NCBI GenBank assembly: GCA_020636375.1
Contig: JACJXZ010000001.1
Span: 868,001 to 932,000, forward strand
From: Lewinellaceae bacterium
GTDB taxonomy: Bacteria > Bacteroidota > Bacteroidia > Chitinophagales > Saprospiraceae
DNA: 64,000 nucleotides
Direction of reading: 5' to 3'
Part shown: positions 8,663 through 16,130 of the stretch, one piece after another
Layout: the number at the start of each line of letters is the position of its first letter
How positions within the stretch are numbered: the stretch's first letter is position 1
Translations under genes and position numbers: made by a program
The notes under the pieces: generated by a model
Database searches by the model: none
Told to the model about the DNA's origin: nothing
The model's input: only the letters and a program-made list of their open reading frames with translations

Positions 8663-9499
8663 CTAGCTGCCGGGTGCCGCCGCTGGGCTTGGGGATTTTC
8701 ACCCCTCGCACGGGCTGGGGGCAGTACTCGCCCCGCAGCAGCTCCGCTTTAATGCGCTCCCAGTGGTGGGTAAGGTGTTTTGGCAATGCCTCTGTTGGCA
8801 TGCCGTCCACACCTGCCGCCCCCTGGTTGCGCATCACCGCATGGTAGGCATTGACAAAGTTTTGCCCGTGCACTACCCAACGCATCAGATTGAATTCCTT
8901 TCCCATAAAAAAAAGTTTTCACCTGCCTTTTCCGGGCAAGTTCGCCAGCAAAGCATCCGCCATACGGCTTCCAGGCTCTACTGAGAATCCTGCCGCTAAA
9001 AGGCTGTTCCGTGTTCCCCCCTTCACATACCAGCATCTCAGCCCGCAGCTAGTATGGGTTCTGCTGACTTCTCCACCTTTTCAGGCGGAGATCTCCCTCG
9101 GTAAGGTGCATCCTCTTTCCGTTGACTCTGCCCGCATCTACATCAATGGACTAGTGTAAGTTCTGCCTTCGGTGTATTGTGCCACCTTGACGGTCCACCC
9201 ATGCCTCTTATGCGGTTCGTGTTCCTGCATGCCAACTTTCGCAGTTCCGCTTACCTGCCTGCCTTGCGGCCAGCAGGCAGGCTTCAGGCTCCCAATCGCT
9301 CGGGACGCCCCCCGCAATTCTGCGGGGCAGGCTTTGCGGCTTGCTACACGCATACCTACTTTAGCGTGAGGAGAACTTTCATCTCCCTAGAGTACTCTTT
9401 TAGAGTTGCAAATGGCCCTTTCTTCTTATCTTTAAGCCTAGTGGCTTTGCCGATAGCTCGATTTGGCCATCTGCGATGCCCATTCGAGGCACACACACC

Positions 9500-9562
9500 G
9501 CGCCAGCGGCCATGCCCAGCAAAAGCTGGGCACGTCGCCGGCGCCAACCGTTGGGGGCAATA
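9500..9562 (+). other. Right half of attC-like site, start of cassette 3
   Basis: A long imperfect hairpin (GCGCCAGCGGC..TGCCCAGC, AAAA, GCTGGGCA..TCGCCGGCGC; 9500-9546) with unpaired extra bases is followed by CAACC and GTTGGGGGCAATA (9550-9562). The last motif is complementary at 11 of 13 positions to TACTGCCCCCAAT (10054-10066) at the far end of the cassette. CCAACC-GTT is shared with the site at 6753-6760. Confidence 0.55.
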
Positions 9563-9580
9563 TGAATAAGACAAACTGAA

Positions 9581-10051
9581 ATGAACACTCATAGCGGAAA
9601 CCAAAAAATAAAGCAACTTGAAAAACGAAAAGGGGGATATTTTTATTTAGAACTCAATGCTGATGTAGTTAATCAATTTGAGAACAAGAAAGCGACCCGA
9701 ATCATTTGCACCCTCGACAATGCTTTGTCTTATCGCTGTGGACTTAATCATCTTGGTGATGGTAACTTTTTCATCATCATAGCCACGAAATATATTGAAA
9801 AATTAGGAAAGAATCTCGGTGACCCAGTTAATTACCGAATTGACAAAGATCCTGATCAACTCGGTGTGGACGTTCCAGAAGTACTTGAAGTTTTTCTTGC
9901 ACAGGATTCTGATTTGAAAAGCATATATGAAGCTTTAACTGATGGAAAGAAAAGAAGCTTGATTTACAGCTTGAAAAAAACCAAAAACATAGATAGTCAA
10001 GTTCAGAGTATTATCGAATTTTTGAATAAGGAAAAATTGAAAATGAAATAA
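9581..10051 (+). CDS. YdeI/OmdA-like protein with DUF1905 domain
   Basis: A 156-residue protein. Residues 1-85 read as a DUF1905 barrel (KGGYFYLELNADVVNQFENKKATRIICTLDN). The C-terminal half reads as the YdeI/OmpD-associated 'bacteriocin-protection' helical domain (LGVDVPEVLEVFLAQDSDLKSIYEALTDGKKRSLIYSLKKTKNIDSQVQSIIEFL). Members of this family in Bacteroidota are usually annotated as YdeI-like; their molecular role is not settled, with YdeI linked to resistance to some peptides in enterobacteria. It is the only gene of cassette 3, AT-rich, with a start 19 bp after the cassette boundary. Confidence 0.85.
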   Translation: MNTHSGNQKIKQLEKRKGGYFYLELNADVVNQFENKKATRIICTLDNALSYRCGLNHLGDGNFFIIIATKYIEKLGKNLGDPVNYRIDKDPDQLGVDVPEVLEVFLAQDSDLKSIYEALTDGKKRSLIYSLKKTKNIDSQVQSIIEFLNKEKLKMK

Positions 10052-10053
10052 AA

Positions 10054-10100
10054 TACTGCCCCCAATAATGCGCCAACACCATTAAGTTAAGCAGGTTGGC
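10054..10100 (+). other. Compact attC-like junction between cassettes 3 and 4
   Basis: TACTGCCCCCAAT (10054-10066) is the R''-like end of cassette 3. GCGCCAAC (10070-10077) and GTTGGCCGC (10095-10103) are near complements, and GTTAAGC (10086-10092) matches the integron core consensus GTTRRRY exactly. The whole site is shorter than typical attC sites, so it may be truncated; assignment of the exact cassette boundary is uncertain. Confidence 0.4.
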
Positions 10101-10142
10101 CGCACCAAAAATTAAAAAGCGGCCCCGAAATAACTTTGAACA

Positions 10143-10589
10143 ATGGAAAATAACAAAGCCGACGAATACCCGGACGAACAAAGAGCGACGCCTTTCGCTC
10201 AGACCTATTTTCACGGGACAAAGGCTGACTTAAAAGTTGGCAGCCTGATTGAAGCAGGTTTCAACTCGAATTACGGAGAAAAGAAAAAGGCGAAATACAT
10301 TTTCCTGACTGCGACATTAGATGCCGCTATCTGGGGCGCTGAGCTCGCATTTGGCGAAGGCCGGGAAAGAATCTATCTTGTAGAACCAACAGGCGCTATT
10401 GAAGATGACCCTGACTTAACGGACAAGAAATTCCCTGGAAACCCGACAAAATCCTATCGTTCGACACATCCATTCAGAGTCGTAGGAGAAGTGACTAACT
10501 GGCAAGGGCACCCGGCAGAACAAGTGAAGGCAATGAAGGAAAATCTTGAAAAATTAAAAGAGCAGGGTATAAATTCGCTGAACGACTAA
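10143..10589 (+). CDS. arr: Rifampin ADP-ribosyltransferase Arr
   Basis: A 148-residue enzyme that transfers ADP-ribose from NAD+ to the ansa-bridge hydroxyl of rifamycins, inactivating them in the cytoplasm. The sequence is a textbook Arr: TYFHGTKADLKVGSLIEAGF, NYGEKKKAKYIFLTATLDAAIWGAELAFGEG, RIYLVEPTGAIEDDPDLTDKKFPGNPTKSYRS, FRVVGEVTNW. The conserved His of YFHGT and the Asp of TLDAA are present; length is slightly above the family's usual 140 or so. A TAnnTTTG-like box (TAACTTTG, 10131-10138) lies only 4 bp before the ATG. Arr genes are well-known integron cassettes, which fits the surrounding attC-like structure. Confidence 0.95.
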   Translation: MENNKADEYPDEQRATPFAQTYFHGTKADLKVGSLIEAGFNSNYGEKKKAKYIFLTATLDAAIWGAELAFGEGRERIYLVEPTGAIEDDPDLTDKKFPGNPTKSYRSTHPFRVVGEVTNWQGHPAEQVKAMKENLEKLKEQGINSLND

Positions 10590-10651
10590 ATGGTAAAAAT
10601 ACACAGGACAGGTGCCTATGTGTCCTATGTGAAAACGCCTATGTGCCCTAT

Positions 10652-10783
10652 GTGGCAAAAAACAATCCGGTGCCCAATGCTTTTAATCAGGTACTGGCCA
10701 CCCTGCGCTACGATGCCAGGCACAAGGCGACGGGCAATACGATCGACTCGCAATCGGCCGAGTTGCTCCTGGCGATGAAATAA
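10652..10783 (+). pseudogene. C-terminal remnant of an unrecognised gene
   Basis: Frame from 10652 reads VAKNNPVPNAFNQVLATLRYDARH, then KATGNTIDSQSAELLLAMK and a stop at 10781-10783. It looks like the end of a real protein (host-like GC content and codon use) cut off by the cassette region on its left. The family was not recognised. Confidence 0.4.
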
Positions 10784-10838
10784 GTCCCCCATTATTTAGT
10801 ACCAACAGCAGTAGTCGGACATATTTAAATTACGTTTC

Positions 10839-10912
10839 GTTCGCGAGAGGCTGTAGCCTCGATGCGGCATAACGGGCAAGTCTCCGACTTGCGGATGCCG
10901 CTCTTCGTAAAC
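10839..10912. repeat. Short derivative of the GTTCGCGAG structured repeat
   Basis: Contains CGTTCGCGAGAGGCT, CGATGCGGCATAA and AAGTCTCCGACTTGCGG, all parts of the longer elements at 13981-14141 and 35520-35841, but in a compacted form. The roughly 200-bp gap around it holds no gene. An upstream piece (10788-10814: TTATTTAGTACCAACAGCAGTAG) resembles an arm seen at 23970-23998. Confidence 0.55.
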
Positions 10913-10995
10913 AAAATGGTTAACTTAGCGCAAATTTGGGTTAATTCATCCGAATTGAAAAGCTGAAAATTTCACCAACCACAGGAATCCGCCAC

Positions 10996-11181
10996 ATGCC
11001 CAACAAACTCATCGACGTCACCAAACGTTTCAAAGACACCGACCCGGAACGCGAAGAACGCATCCGCGATGAAATCATCGTCGACGCTTATGGCGACGAA
11101 GAAGTCATCTCCTCCTGGTATTACTACTCTGGAAGACTGGAATTATTGGTGCCGCAGCCAGTTATAATAGTAAAGATTTAA
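10996..11181 (+). pseudogene. Truncated small calcium-binding-type protein
   Basis: The 61-residue frame begins DVTKRFKDTDPEREERIRDEIIVDAYGDEE, then SSWYYY. This matches the N-terminal half of a family of roughly 100-120-residue proteins with the motif VVDAYxxEExxxxWYYYLEDKL. After WYYY the similarity stops and an unrelated tail (GRLELLVPQPVIIVKI) leads to the stop, 5 bp before the dyad at 11186. Probably a host gene truncated by arrival of the dyad/ATPase unit. Confidence 0.55.
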
Positions 11182-11185
11182 GATC

Positions 11186-11227
11186 AAAAAGTAAATTTTC
11201 ACTACCTTTAGTGAAAATTTACTTTTT
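11186..11227 (+). promoter_or_regulatory. Perfect 19-bp dyad immediately before the AAA_14 ATPase gene
   Basis: AAAAAGTAAATTTTCACTA (11186-11204), loop CCTT, and its exact complement (11209-11227), ending 2 bp before the ATG at 11230. It could be an operator for autoregulation or an RNA hairpin masking the start region. There is no recognisable Shine-Dalgarno sequence, as is usual in Bacteroidota. Confidence 0.75.
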
Positions 11228-11229
11228 AT

Positions 11230-12381
11230 ATGATCGAAAGGCACATCACCCCCGCCATCACCTCCCTGTTGGGCAAATACCCCGTCCTGACCGTCACCGG
11301 CCCGCGGCAGGGAGGAAAAACGACCTTGCTGAAATCTCTGTTCCCGGATTGGCCCTACTTCTCTCTGGAAACCCCAGATTTCAGAGAGAAAGTACAGCTG
11401 AACCCGAAGGAACTGTTCGTCAAGTCCGGCCACAAGATGGTGATTGACGAGGTGCAGCGGGTACCGGAGCTGTTGTCCTACATCCAAACCATCGTGGACG
11501 ACGACCGGGAAGCCTGTTTCATCTTGTCCGGCTCGCACAACCTGCTCATGCTGGAAAACATCAGCCAGTCTCTGGCAGGGCGGACTGCCATGTTCTACCT
11601 GCTTCCTTTCTCCCTGTCCGAATTGGGGCAGAAAACGCAGGATTATGAAAATTGGATTTTCCGGGGTTTCTACCCCCGGATTTACGACCGGGAAATCCCG
11701 CCCGGCCGTTTCTACCAGGATTATCTGGAAACCTATGTGCAGCGGGATGTGCGGCAGATAAAAAACATCGGCAACCTCAACCTTTTTCAGCGGTTTCTGG
11801 GCGTTTGCGCAGGGTATATCGGCCAGACGGTGAACTACAGCAATATGGCGAACGCTATTGGCGTAAGCGTCCATACCATCCAGAACTGGTTGTCCGTCCT
11901 GGAGACCTCTTTCATCGTTTACCAGCTAAACCCTTATTTCAGAAACTTCAACAAGCGCATCACCAAAGCGACAAAATTATATTTCTATGACACTGGTTTG
12001 GCTTGTTCTTTGTTGAGAATAAGGTCGGTAGAAGCCCTGGACAATTATTTTCAGAAAGGGGCGCTTTTTGAAAATTTCATCATCAATGAAATCTGCAAAC
12101 GCTATTTCAACCAGGGAGAACGCCCCCCGATCTATTACTGGCGCGACCACAAGGGGCATGAGATCGACCTGCTGATCGACCAGGGCGGCCAGCTCCTGCC
12201 AATTGAAATCAAAGCCGGGCGCACTTTCTCTTCTTCTTTTTTCAAAAACCTGGACTGGTGGCGCTCCGTCGCCGATGTCCCCGTCGGAGGAAGCATTGTC
12301 ATTTATGGAGGGGACGAGGACTGGAATCTGGAAAACGGCAGACTGATCAGCTGGCGAAACCTGAACCAATTGCCGGCTTGA
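11230..12381 (+). CDS. AAA_14 family ATPase with DUF4143 domain
   Basis: A 383-residue P-loop ATPase. Walker A is GPRQGGKTT (about 26-34) and Walker B is MVIDEVQRVP (about 71-80). The sensor-like FILSGSHNLLML and AGRTAMFYLLPFSLSEL belong to the AAA_14 fold. The C-terminal DUF4143 portion (YVQRDVRQIKNIGNL, VSVHTIQNWLSVLETSFIVYQL, KLYFYDTGLACSL, ENFIINEICK, YYWRDHKGHEIDLLID, PIEIKAG) resembles a winged helix plus a restriction-endonuclease-like fold with E-x-D..E-x-K-type residues. These genes are abundant in Bacteroidota and of uncertain role. The start is fixed by the dyad that ends 2 bp upstream. Confidence 0.9.
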   Translation: MIERHITPAITSLLGKYPVLTVTGPRQGGKTTLLKSLFPDWPYFSLETPDFREKVQLNPKELFVKSGHKMVIDEVQRVPELLSYIQTIVDDDREACFILSGSHNLLMLENISQSLAGRTAMFYLLPFSLSELGQKTQDYENWIFRGFYPRIYDREIPPGRFYQDYLETYVQRDVRQIKNIGNLNLFQRFLGVCAGYIGQTVNYSNMANAIGVSVHTIQNWLSVLETSFIVYQLNPYFRNFNKRITKATKLYFYDTGLACSLLRIRSVEALDNYFQKGALFENFIINEICKRYFNQGERPPIYYWRDHKGHEIDLLIDQGGQLLPIEIKAGRTFSSSFFKNLDWWRSVADVPVGGSIVIYGGDEDWNLENGRLISWRNLNQLPA

Positions 12382-12409
12382 CTTCCTGGCTGGGCAAACA
12401 GGCAAAAAC

Positions 12410-12475
12410 ACCAGGACACGAAGTTAACCCCTTGGCTTTGTGCATTCTTCGTGCCTTTGTGCCTTAGTGGCAAAA
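12410..12475. repeat. Degenerate CACGAAG/TTCGTG interspersed repeat
   Basis: CCAGGACACGAAG, then CTTCGTGCCTTTGTGCCTTAGTGGC, resembles one arm of the elements at 26661-26738 and 26965-27040. It fills the gap between the ATPase and the M28 peptidase gene. Confidence 0.5.
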
Positions 12476-12532
12476 AAAGCCCGGCCCAGGCATTCTCAAA
12501 AAATCCGTATTTTCGTCCTCAAAAATAAACCA

Positions 12533-13765
12533 ATGCAAAAGATCATAACATTAATCGCCGCGCTCCTTGCCTTCCTGCCGCTGCTGCCCGGCCAGCAAAT
12601 GGCCAAAGACCCCCTGCTCGGCCTCCGGGTAGACGTCGTTTACCTCTCCTCCGACCTGCTGGAGGGCCGGGAAACCGGAAAGGAAGGCGAAACCATGGCC
12701 GCCCAGTACATCGCCCACCGCTTCCAGGAGCTGGGGCTGGAACCTAAAGGCGCCGACGGCAGCTGGTACCAAAACTTCGATTTCAACTTCAAGGCCCACC
12801 CGCACGCCGAAACCGGAGAGCCGCGCACCGGCAGGAACGTGCTGGGCTACCTCGACAACGGGGCCGAACAGACCGTCATCATCGGCGCCCACTACGACCA
12901 CCTCGGCCACGGCATCATGGGTTCGCTCAACGCCGGAGATCCCGCCATCCACAACGGGGCCGACGACAATGCCAGCGGCGTGGCCGCCATGCTGCGCATC
13001 GCCGAAGAGCTGAAAAGCGGCCGGGCCAAGAACAACAACTACCTGTTCATGGGCTTCTCCGGCGAAGAGATGGGGCTGTACGGCTCCAAGTATTTCGCCA
13101 ACAACCCGACCTTCGACCTGGCCAAGGCCAATTACATGCTCAATATGGACATGGTGGGCCGCCTCAACGAAGAAAAAGTCCTGGCCGTAAACGGCGCCGG
13201 CACCTCGCCCGCCTGGAAAGAGGTGATCGAAGGGCTGTCTATCGGCGGCATCCAGGCCAAAACTACGGATTCGGGCATCGGCCCGTCCGACCACACTTCT
13301 TTCTACCTGAAAGACATCCCCGTCCTGCACTTCTTTACCGGCCAGCATACCGACTACCACAAGCCCTCCGACGACGCCGAACTGGTCAACTACCAGGGGC
13401 TGCTGCTGGTCACGGACTATATCCTGGCCCTGATTGAGGAACTGGACGACAACGGCGAACTGGCCTTTACCAAGACCAAGGACGAGGACGAAAGCCGCAA
13501 GGCCGCCGCCTTCAAAGTCACCCTGGGCGTCATGCCCGACTACGTCTACAGCGGCGAGGGCATGCGCATCGACGGCGTCATCGACGGGCGCCCGGGTGCC
13601 AAAGCCGGCCTGGAAAACGGGGACATCATCATCAAAATTGGCGATACGGAGGTGAAGGATATTTACGGCTATATGGAAGGGCTGGGCAAGTACAAGACAG
13701 GAGATAAGACAATAGTCGTCGTAAAACGCGGAGAGGAGGTCCTGGAAAAAGAAGTGGAGTTTTGA
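12533..13765 (+). CDS. M28 family zinc aminopeptidase with C-terminal PDZ domain
   Basis: The protein is 410 residues from the ATG at 12533, which begins a clear signal peptide (MQKIITLIAALLAFLPLLPG). A longer in-frame reading from 12440 would put extra charged residues before it. The M28 zinc and catalytic residues are visible: GAHYDHLGHG (His about 120), NGADDNASG (Asp about 144), FSGEEMGLYGS (Glu pair about 178-179), NMDMVGRL, and FTGQHTDYHKPSDD (last His ligand). A PDZ domain covers about 330-410 (VIDGRPGAKAGLENGDIIIKIGD). Expected to be periplasmic or surface exposed and to release N-terminal residues from peptides. Monocistronic. Confidence 0.93.
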   Translation: MQKIITLIAALLAFLPLLPGQQMAKDPLLGLRVDVVYLSSDLLEGRETGKEGETMAAQYIAHRFQELGLEPKGADGSWYQNFDFNFKAHPHAETGEPRTGRNVLGYLDNGAEQTVIIGAHYDHLGHGIMGSLNAGDPAIHNGADDNASGVAAMLRIAEELKSGRAKNNNYLFMGFSGEEMGLYGSKYFANNPTFDLAKANYMLNMDMVGRLNEEKVLAVNGAGTSPAWKEVIEGLSIGGIQAKTTDSGIGPSDHTSFYLKDIPVLHFFTGQHTDYHKPSDDAELVNYQGLLLVTDYILALIEELDDNGELAFTKTKDEDESRKAAAFKVTLGVMPDYVYSGEGMRIDGVIDGRPGAKAGLENGDIIIKIGDTEVKDIYGYMEGLGKYKTGDKTIVVVKRGEEVLEKEVEF

Positions 13766-13980
13766 TACAGGATTTTCCGGATTCCGCTGCTCCCTAAGAA
13801 CAGGACAGGATTGACAGGATTGACAGGATTGACAGGACAGAAAAGGCCAGCTGTCATGGAGCTGCATTCTCGGCGACAAGATGCAATTAAAAGCTGTGAC
13901 AGGCCGGGGCAGGAGCCCATCGGCCTGGTACCGTATACGATGGCTAGTGCCGCAGATTGAAAAATAATAAAAACATGTTT
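13766..13980. repeat. GACAGGATT tandem repeat and dispersed palindrome fragments
   Basis: 13800-13840 holds GACAGGATT repeated about four times, a motif dispersed elsewhere (29285-29475, 61611-61770). 13883-13940 shares GCAATTAAAAGCTGTGACAG and CCGTATACGAT with 14320-14380. No gene. Confidence 0.7.
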
Positions 13981-14141
13981 TGTTCGCGAGAGACTCCGCC
14001 TTCGCTATGCTTCGGCGGACAAGGTATGTCTCGATGCGGGATAATGAGTAAGTCTCCGACTTACGTGGATAAGAAGGCCAGAAATACGCAAGTCGGAGAC
14101 TTGCAAGTTGAACCGCATCGCGTCATAGACGCTCGCGAACA
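13981..14141. repeat. 161-bp branched structured repeat, TGTTCGCGAG family, copy 1
   Basis: The outer stem TGTTCGCGAG / CTCGCGAACA encloses a second stem CGATGCGG / CCGCATCG and several hairpins (ACTCCGCCTTCG..CTTCGGCGGA; AAGTCTCCGACTT; AAGTCGGAGACTT). Copy 2, inverted and interrupted by another element, is at 35520-35841. The left flank (GTGCCGCAGATTGAAAAATA) is also shared with copy 2, so the mobile unit may be longer than the core. Confidence 0.8.
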
Positions 14142-14257
14142 GTAAGTTAGAACTACGTTCTCGCTTATATCTAACTAGCGGGAAGAAGAGATTCTGGAAA
14201 AGGAGGTGGAGTTCTGAGATAAGTAGTCGGTCCTATTTATTTTACAAATAACTCGGA

Positions 14258-14398
14258 ATGCTCGTTACGATCTGTAATCGTACACGGCTCTGGGTGCCGG
14301 GCTCCCGCCCGGCGAAAAGAGGCAATTAAAAGCTGTGACAGGCCGGGCAGGAGCCCATCGCCCTGGTTCCGTATACGATCGCAGATCGTAACGAGCAT
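14258..14398. repeat. 141-bp fold-back element ATGCTCGTTACGATC
   Basis: ATGCTCGTTACGATCTG..ATCGTACACGG at the left pairs with CCGTATACGATCGCAGATCGTAACGAGCAT at the right. The interior contains TGCCGGGCTCCCGCCCGGCG and the segment shared with 13883-13940. No gene lies in 13766-14458. Confidence 0.7.
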
Positions 14399-14458
14399 CC
14401 TCTCCTCTGCGGTTAATTTTTTATGTTAACAAAGTAGTATCAAAAACGCCTGTTTTGT

Positions 14459-16114
14459 ATGACCAACAAAGACATCGCCAGACACTTCCAACTGCTGGGC
14501 CGCCTCATGGAGCTCCACGGAGAAAACCCGTTCAAAATCCGTTCCTACCAGAATGCTTACCGCACCCTGCGCTCGCTGGACAAGCCGCTGGAAGAAATGG
14601 ATGAGGAAGAGATCGCATCCATCAAAGGAGTCGGAAAGGCCATCAGCGGAAAGATCCGGGAACTGGTGGAAAACGGGCAGATGCAGACGCTGGAAAAATA
14701 CCGGGAGAAAACGCCGGAAGGCATCCAGGAGATGCTCGGCATCAAGGGTTTCGGGCCCAAGAAGATCATGGCGGTGTGGCAGGGCCTGGGCGTGGAATCC
14801 GTCGGCGAGCTGCTCTACGCCGCCAACGAGAACCGCCTGGTGGAACTGAAGGGCTTCGGCAGGAAGACCCAGGAAGAACTGAAAAAGCAGCTGGAATACT
14901 ACCAGCGGTCCAAACACCAGTACCACTACGCCACCCTGGAAAAGGAGGCGGAGCAACTGGAAGAAGCCGTCGGGCAAACCCTGCCCGGCGCCCGGGCAAA
15001 CCTCTGCGGCGCCATCCGCCGGCGGGCTAACGTGGTGGAACGCATTGAGCTGCTCATCGGCTACGAGGGCGGGCTGGATGCCCTTTTTAAGGACGGGCTG
15101 TTAAAAGAAGAAGAGCAGGCAGAGGGCTTCATACTGGCCAAAACGGCAGCCGATACGCCCGTTCGCCTGTACCAGTGCCCCCCGGCCGAATTCGGCGCCC
15201 GCCTGTTCGAACTCAGCAGCCAGGATGATTTCCTCGAAGCCTTCGCCGCCGTTAACGGCGGGCCTCCGGAAAGCGACACGGCGGAAGAAGCCCAGGTGTT
15301 TGAAAAAGCAGGCCTGCCCTTCATCGCCCCCGAGCTGCGGGAGCAGGGCTGGGCAGTGAGCCTCGCCCGGGAGGGAAACCTGCCCGAACTGGTCACAGAA
15401 AGCGACATCAAAGGCGTCGTCCACGCCCACAGCACCTACAGCGACGGCGGCGCCAGCCTGCGCGACATGGCCCTCTACGCCAAAGAGCTGGGCTACGAAT
15501 ACCTGGGCATGACCGACCACTCCAAATCGGCCTTCTACGCCAACGGCCTACAGCCGGAGCGCGTTTTCCGGCAAATGGAAGAGATCGACGCCCTGAATGA
15601 AGAACTGGCACCCTTCCGCATCTTCAAAGGCATCGAGAGCGACATCCTCAGCGACGGATCGCTCGACTACGGCGAAGAGGTACTCCAGGCTTTCGACTTC
15701 ATCATCGCCTCCGTGCACTCCAACCTGCGCATGGACGAAGACAAGGCGACCCAACGCCTGATTGCCGCCATTGAAAACCCCTACACTGCCATCCTCGGCC
15801 ACCCCACCGGCCGCCTGCTGCTCTCCCGCGAGGGCTACCCCATCGGCTATAAAAAAGTGATCGACGCCTGCGCCGCCAACGGCGTGGCCATCGAACTCAA
15901 CGCCAACCCCTACCGGCTCGACCTGGACTGGAGCTGGATCCCCTATGCCCTGGAAAAGGGCGTCCTCATTTCCGTCAACCCGGACGCGCACAGCAAGGAG
16001 GGCATCCACGACATCCATTTCGGCGTGCTCTCAGCCCGGAAAGGAGGGCTGACGGCAGAGATGTGCCTGAATGCGAAGGGGGTGGAGGAATTTGGGAAGT
16101 GGGTGAGGCGGTGA
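14459..16114 (+). CDS. polX: PolX/PHP-family protein with degraded polymerase site
   Basis: A 551-residue protein with the PolX layout. Helix-hairpin-helix segments come first (IKGVGKAISGKIREL and IKGFGPKKIMAVW, about 55-110), then the finger/palm-like region and a C-terminal PHP phosphoesterase domain from about 315. The PHP metal ligands are present: VHAHSTYSDG, MTDHSKS, GIESDI, ASVHSN, GHPTGR, NPDAHS. In active PolX enzymes the palm carries GS.RRG...DIDIL; here it reads GAIRRRANVVERIELLIG, so the catalytic Asp-x-Asp pair is missing. I infer a repair-type nuclease/phosphoesterase without DNA synthesis. Host-like GC content; no neighbour suggests an operon. Confidence 0.9.
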   Translation: MTNKDIARHFQLLGRLMELHGENPFKIRSYQNAYRTLRSLDKPLEEMDEEEIASIKGVGKAISGKIRELVENGQMQTLEKYREKTPEGIQEMLGIKGFGPKKIMAVWQGLGVESVGELLYAANENRLVELKGFGRKTQEELKKQLEYYQRSKHQYHYATLEKEAEQLEEAVGQTLPGARANLCGAIRRRANVVERIELLIGYEGGLDALFKDGLLKEEEQAEGFILAKTAADTPVRLYQCPPAEFGARLFELSSQDDFLEAFAAVNGGPPESDTAEEAQVFEKAGLPFIAPELREQGWAVSLAREGNLPELVTESDIKGVVHAHSTYSDGGASLRDMALYAKELGYEYLGMTDHSKSAFYANGLQPERVFRQMEEIDALNEELAPFRIFKGIESDILSDGSLDYGEEVLQAFDFIIASVHSNLRMDEDKATQRLIAAIENPYTAILGHPTGRLLLSREGYPIGYKKVIDACAANGVAIELNANPYRLDLDWSWIPYALEKGVLISVNPDAHSKEGIHDIHFGVLSARKGGLTAEMCLNAKGVEEFGKWVRR

Positions 16115-16130
16115 CTGATCTGGGGTTGGG

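Larger units (their letters stand above)
7644..8906 (-). pseudogene. Group II intron reverse transcriptase/maturase (LtrA-like), deleted and interrupted
   Basis: Reads from MGKEFNLMRWVV (start 8906) through GAAGVDGMPTEAL and KIPKPSGGTRQLG. An in-frame fold-back element follows, then IPVVMDRLIQQAIHGIL. A second element stops the frame, then SRLWEPSFSAFSYGFRPRRS, KSFFDKVNHDKLM and GTPQGGPLSPLLSNILLNELE. At NELE a deletion removes the segment with the catalytic YxDD and most of the thumb. The reading resumes with SLDAWIRCRLRYCIWKAWK and ends YYLQVKYGDTSKPKKS at 7644. Without the YxDD it cannot polymerise. Removing each element with one copy of its target duplication restores the family sequence exactly (GTRQLG-IPVV; HGIL-SRLWEPSF). 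Confidence 0.85.
7548..9498 (-). mobile_element. Group II intron B, reverse strand, inactivated
   Basis: A second, different group II intron on the minus strand. Domain V is visible at about 7597-7634 (minus strand: GAACCGCC, GTACG, CGTACG, GGTGGTG). The maturase gene lies at 7644-8906 and about 590 bp of 5' intron RNA lies to its right. The 5' end is probably near 9498, where the minus strand reads GTGTGTGCC next to the attC-like hairpin; the 3' end near 7548 is approximate. Two fold-back elements (8289-8446, 8505-8662), a large internal coding deletion and a small palindrome (about 9256-9284) show it is dead. Confidence 0.7.

Noticed and set aside
12551..13879. 442-codon minus-strand frame
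   Set aside because: Antisense to the M28 peptidase, whose metal-binding residues are all present.
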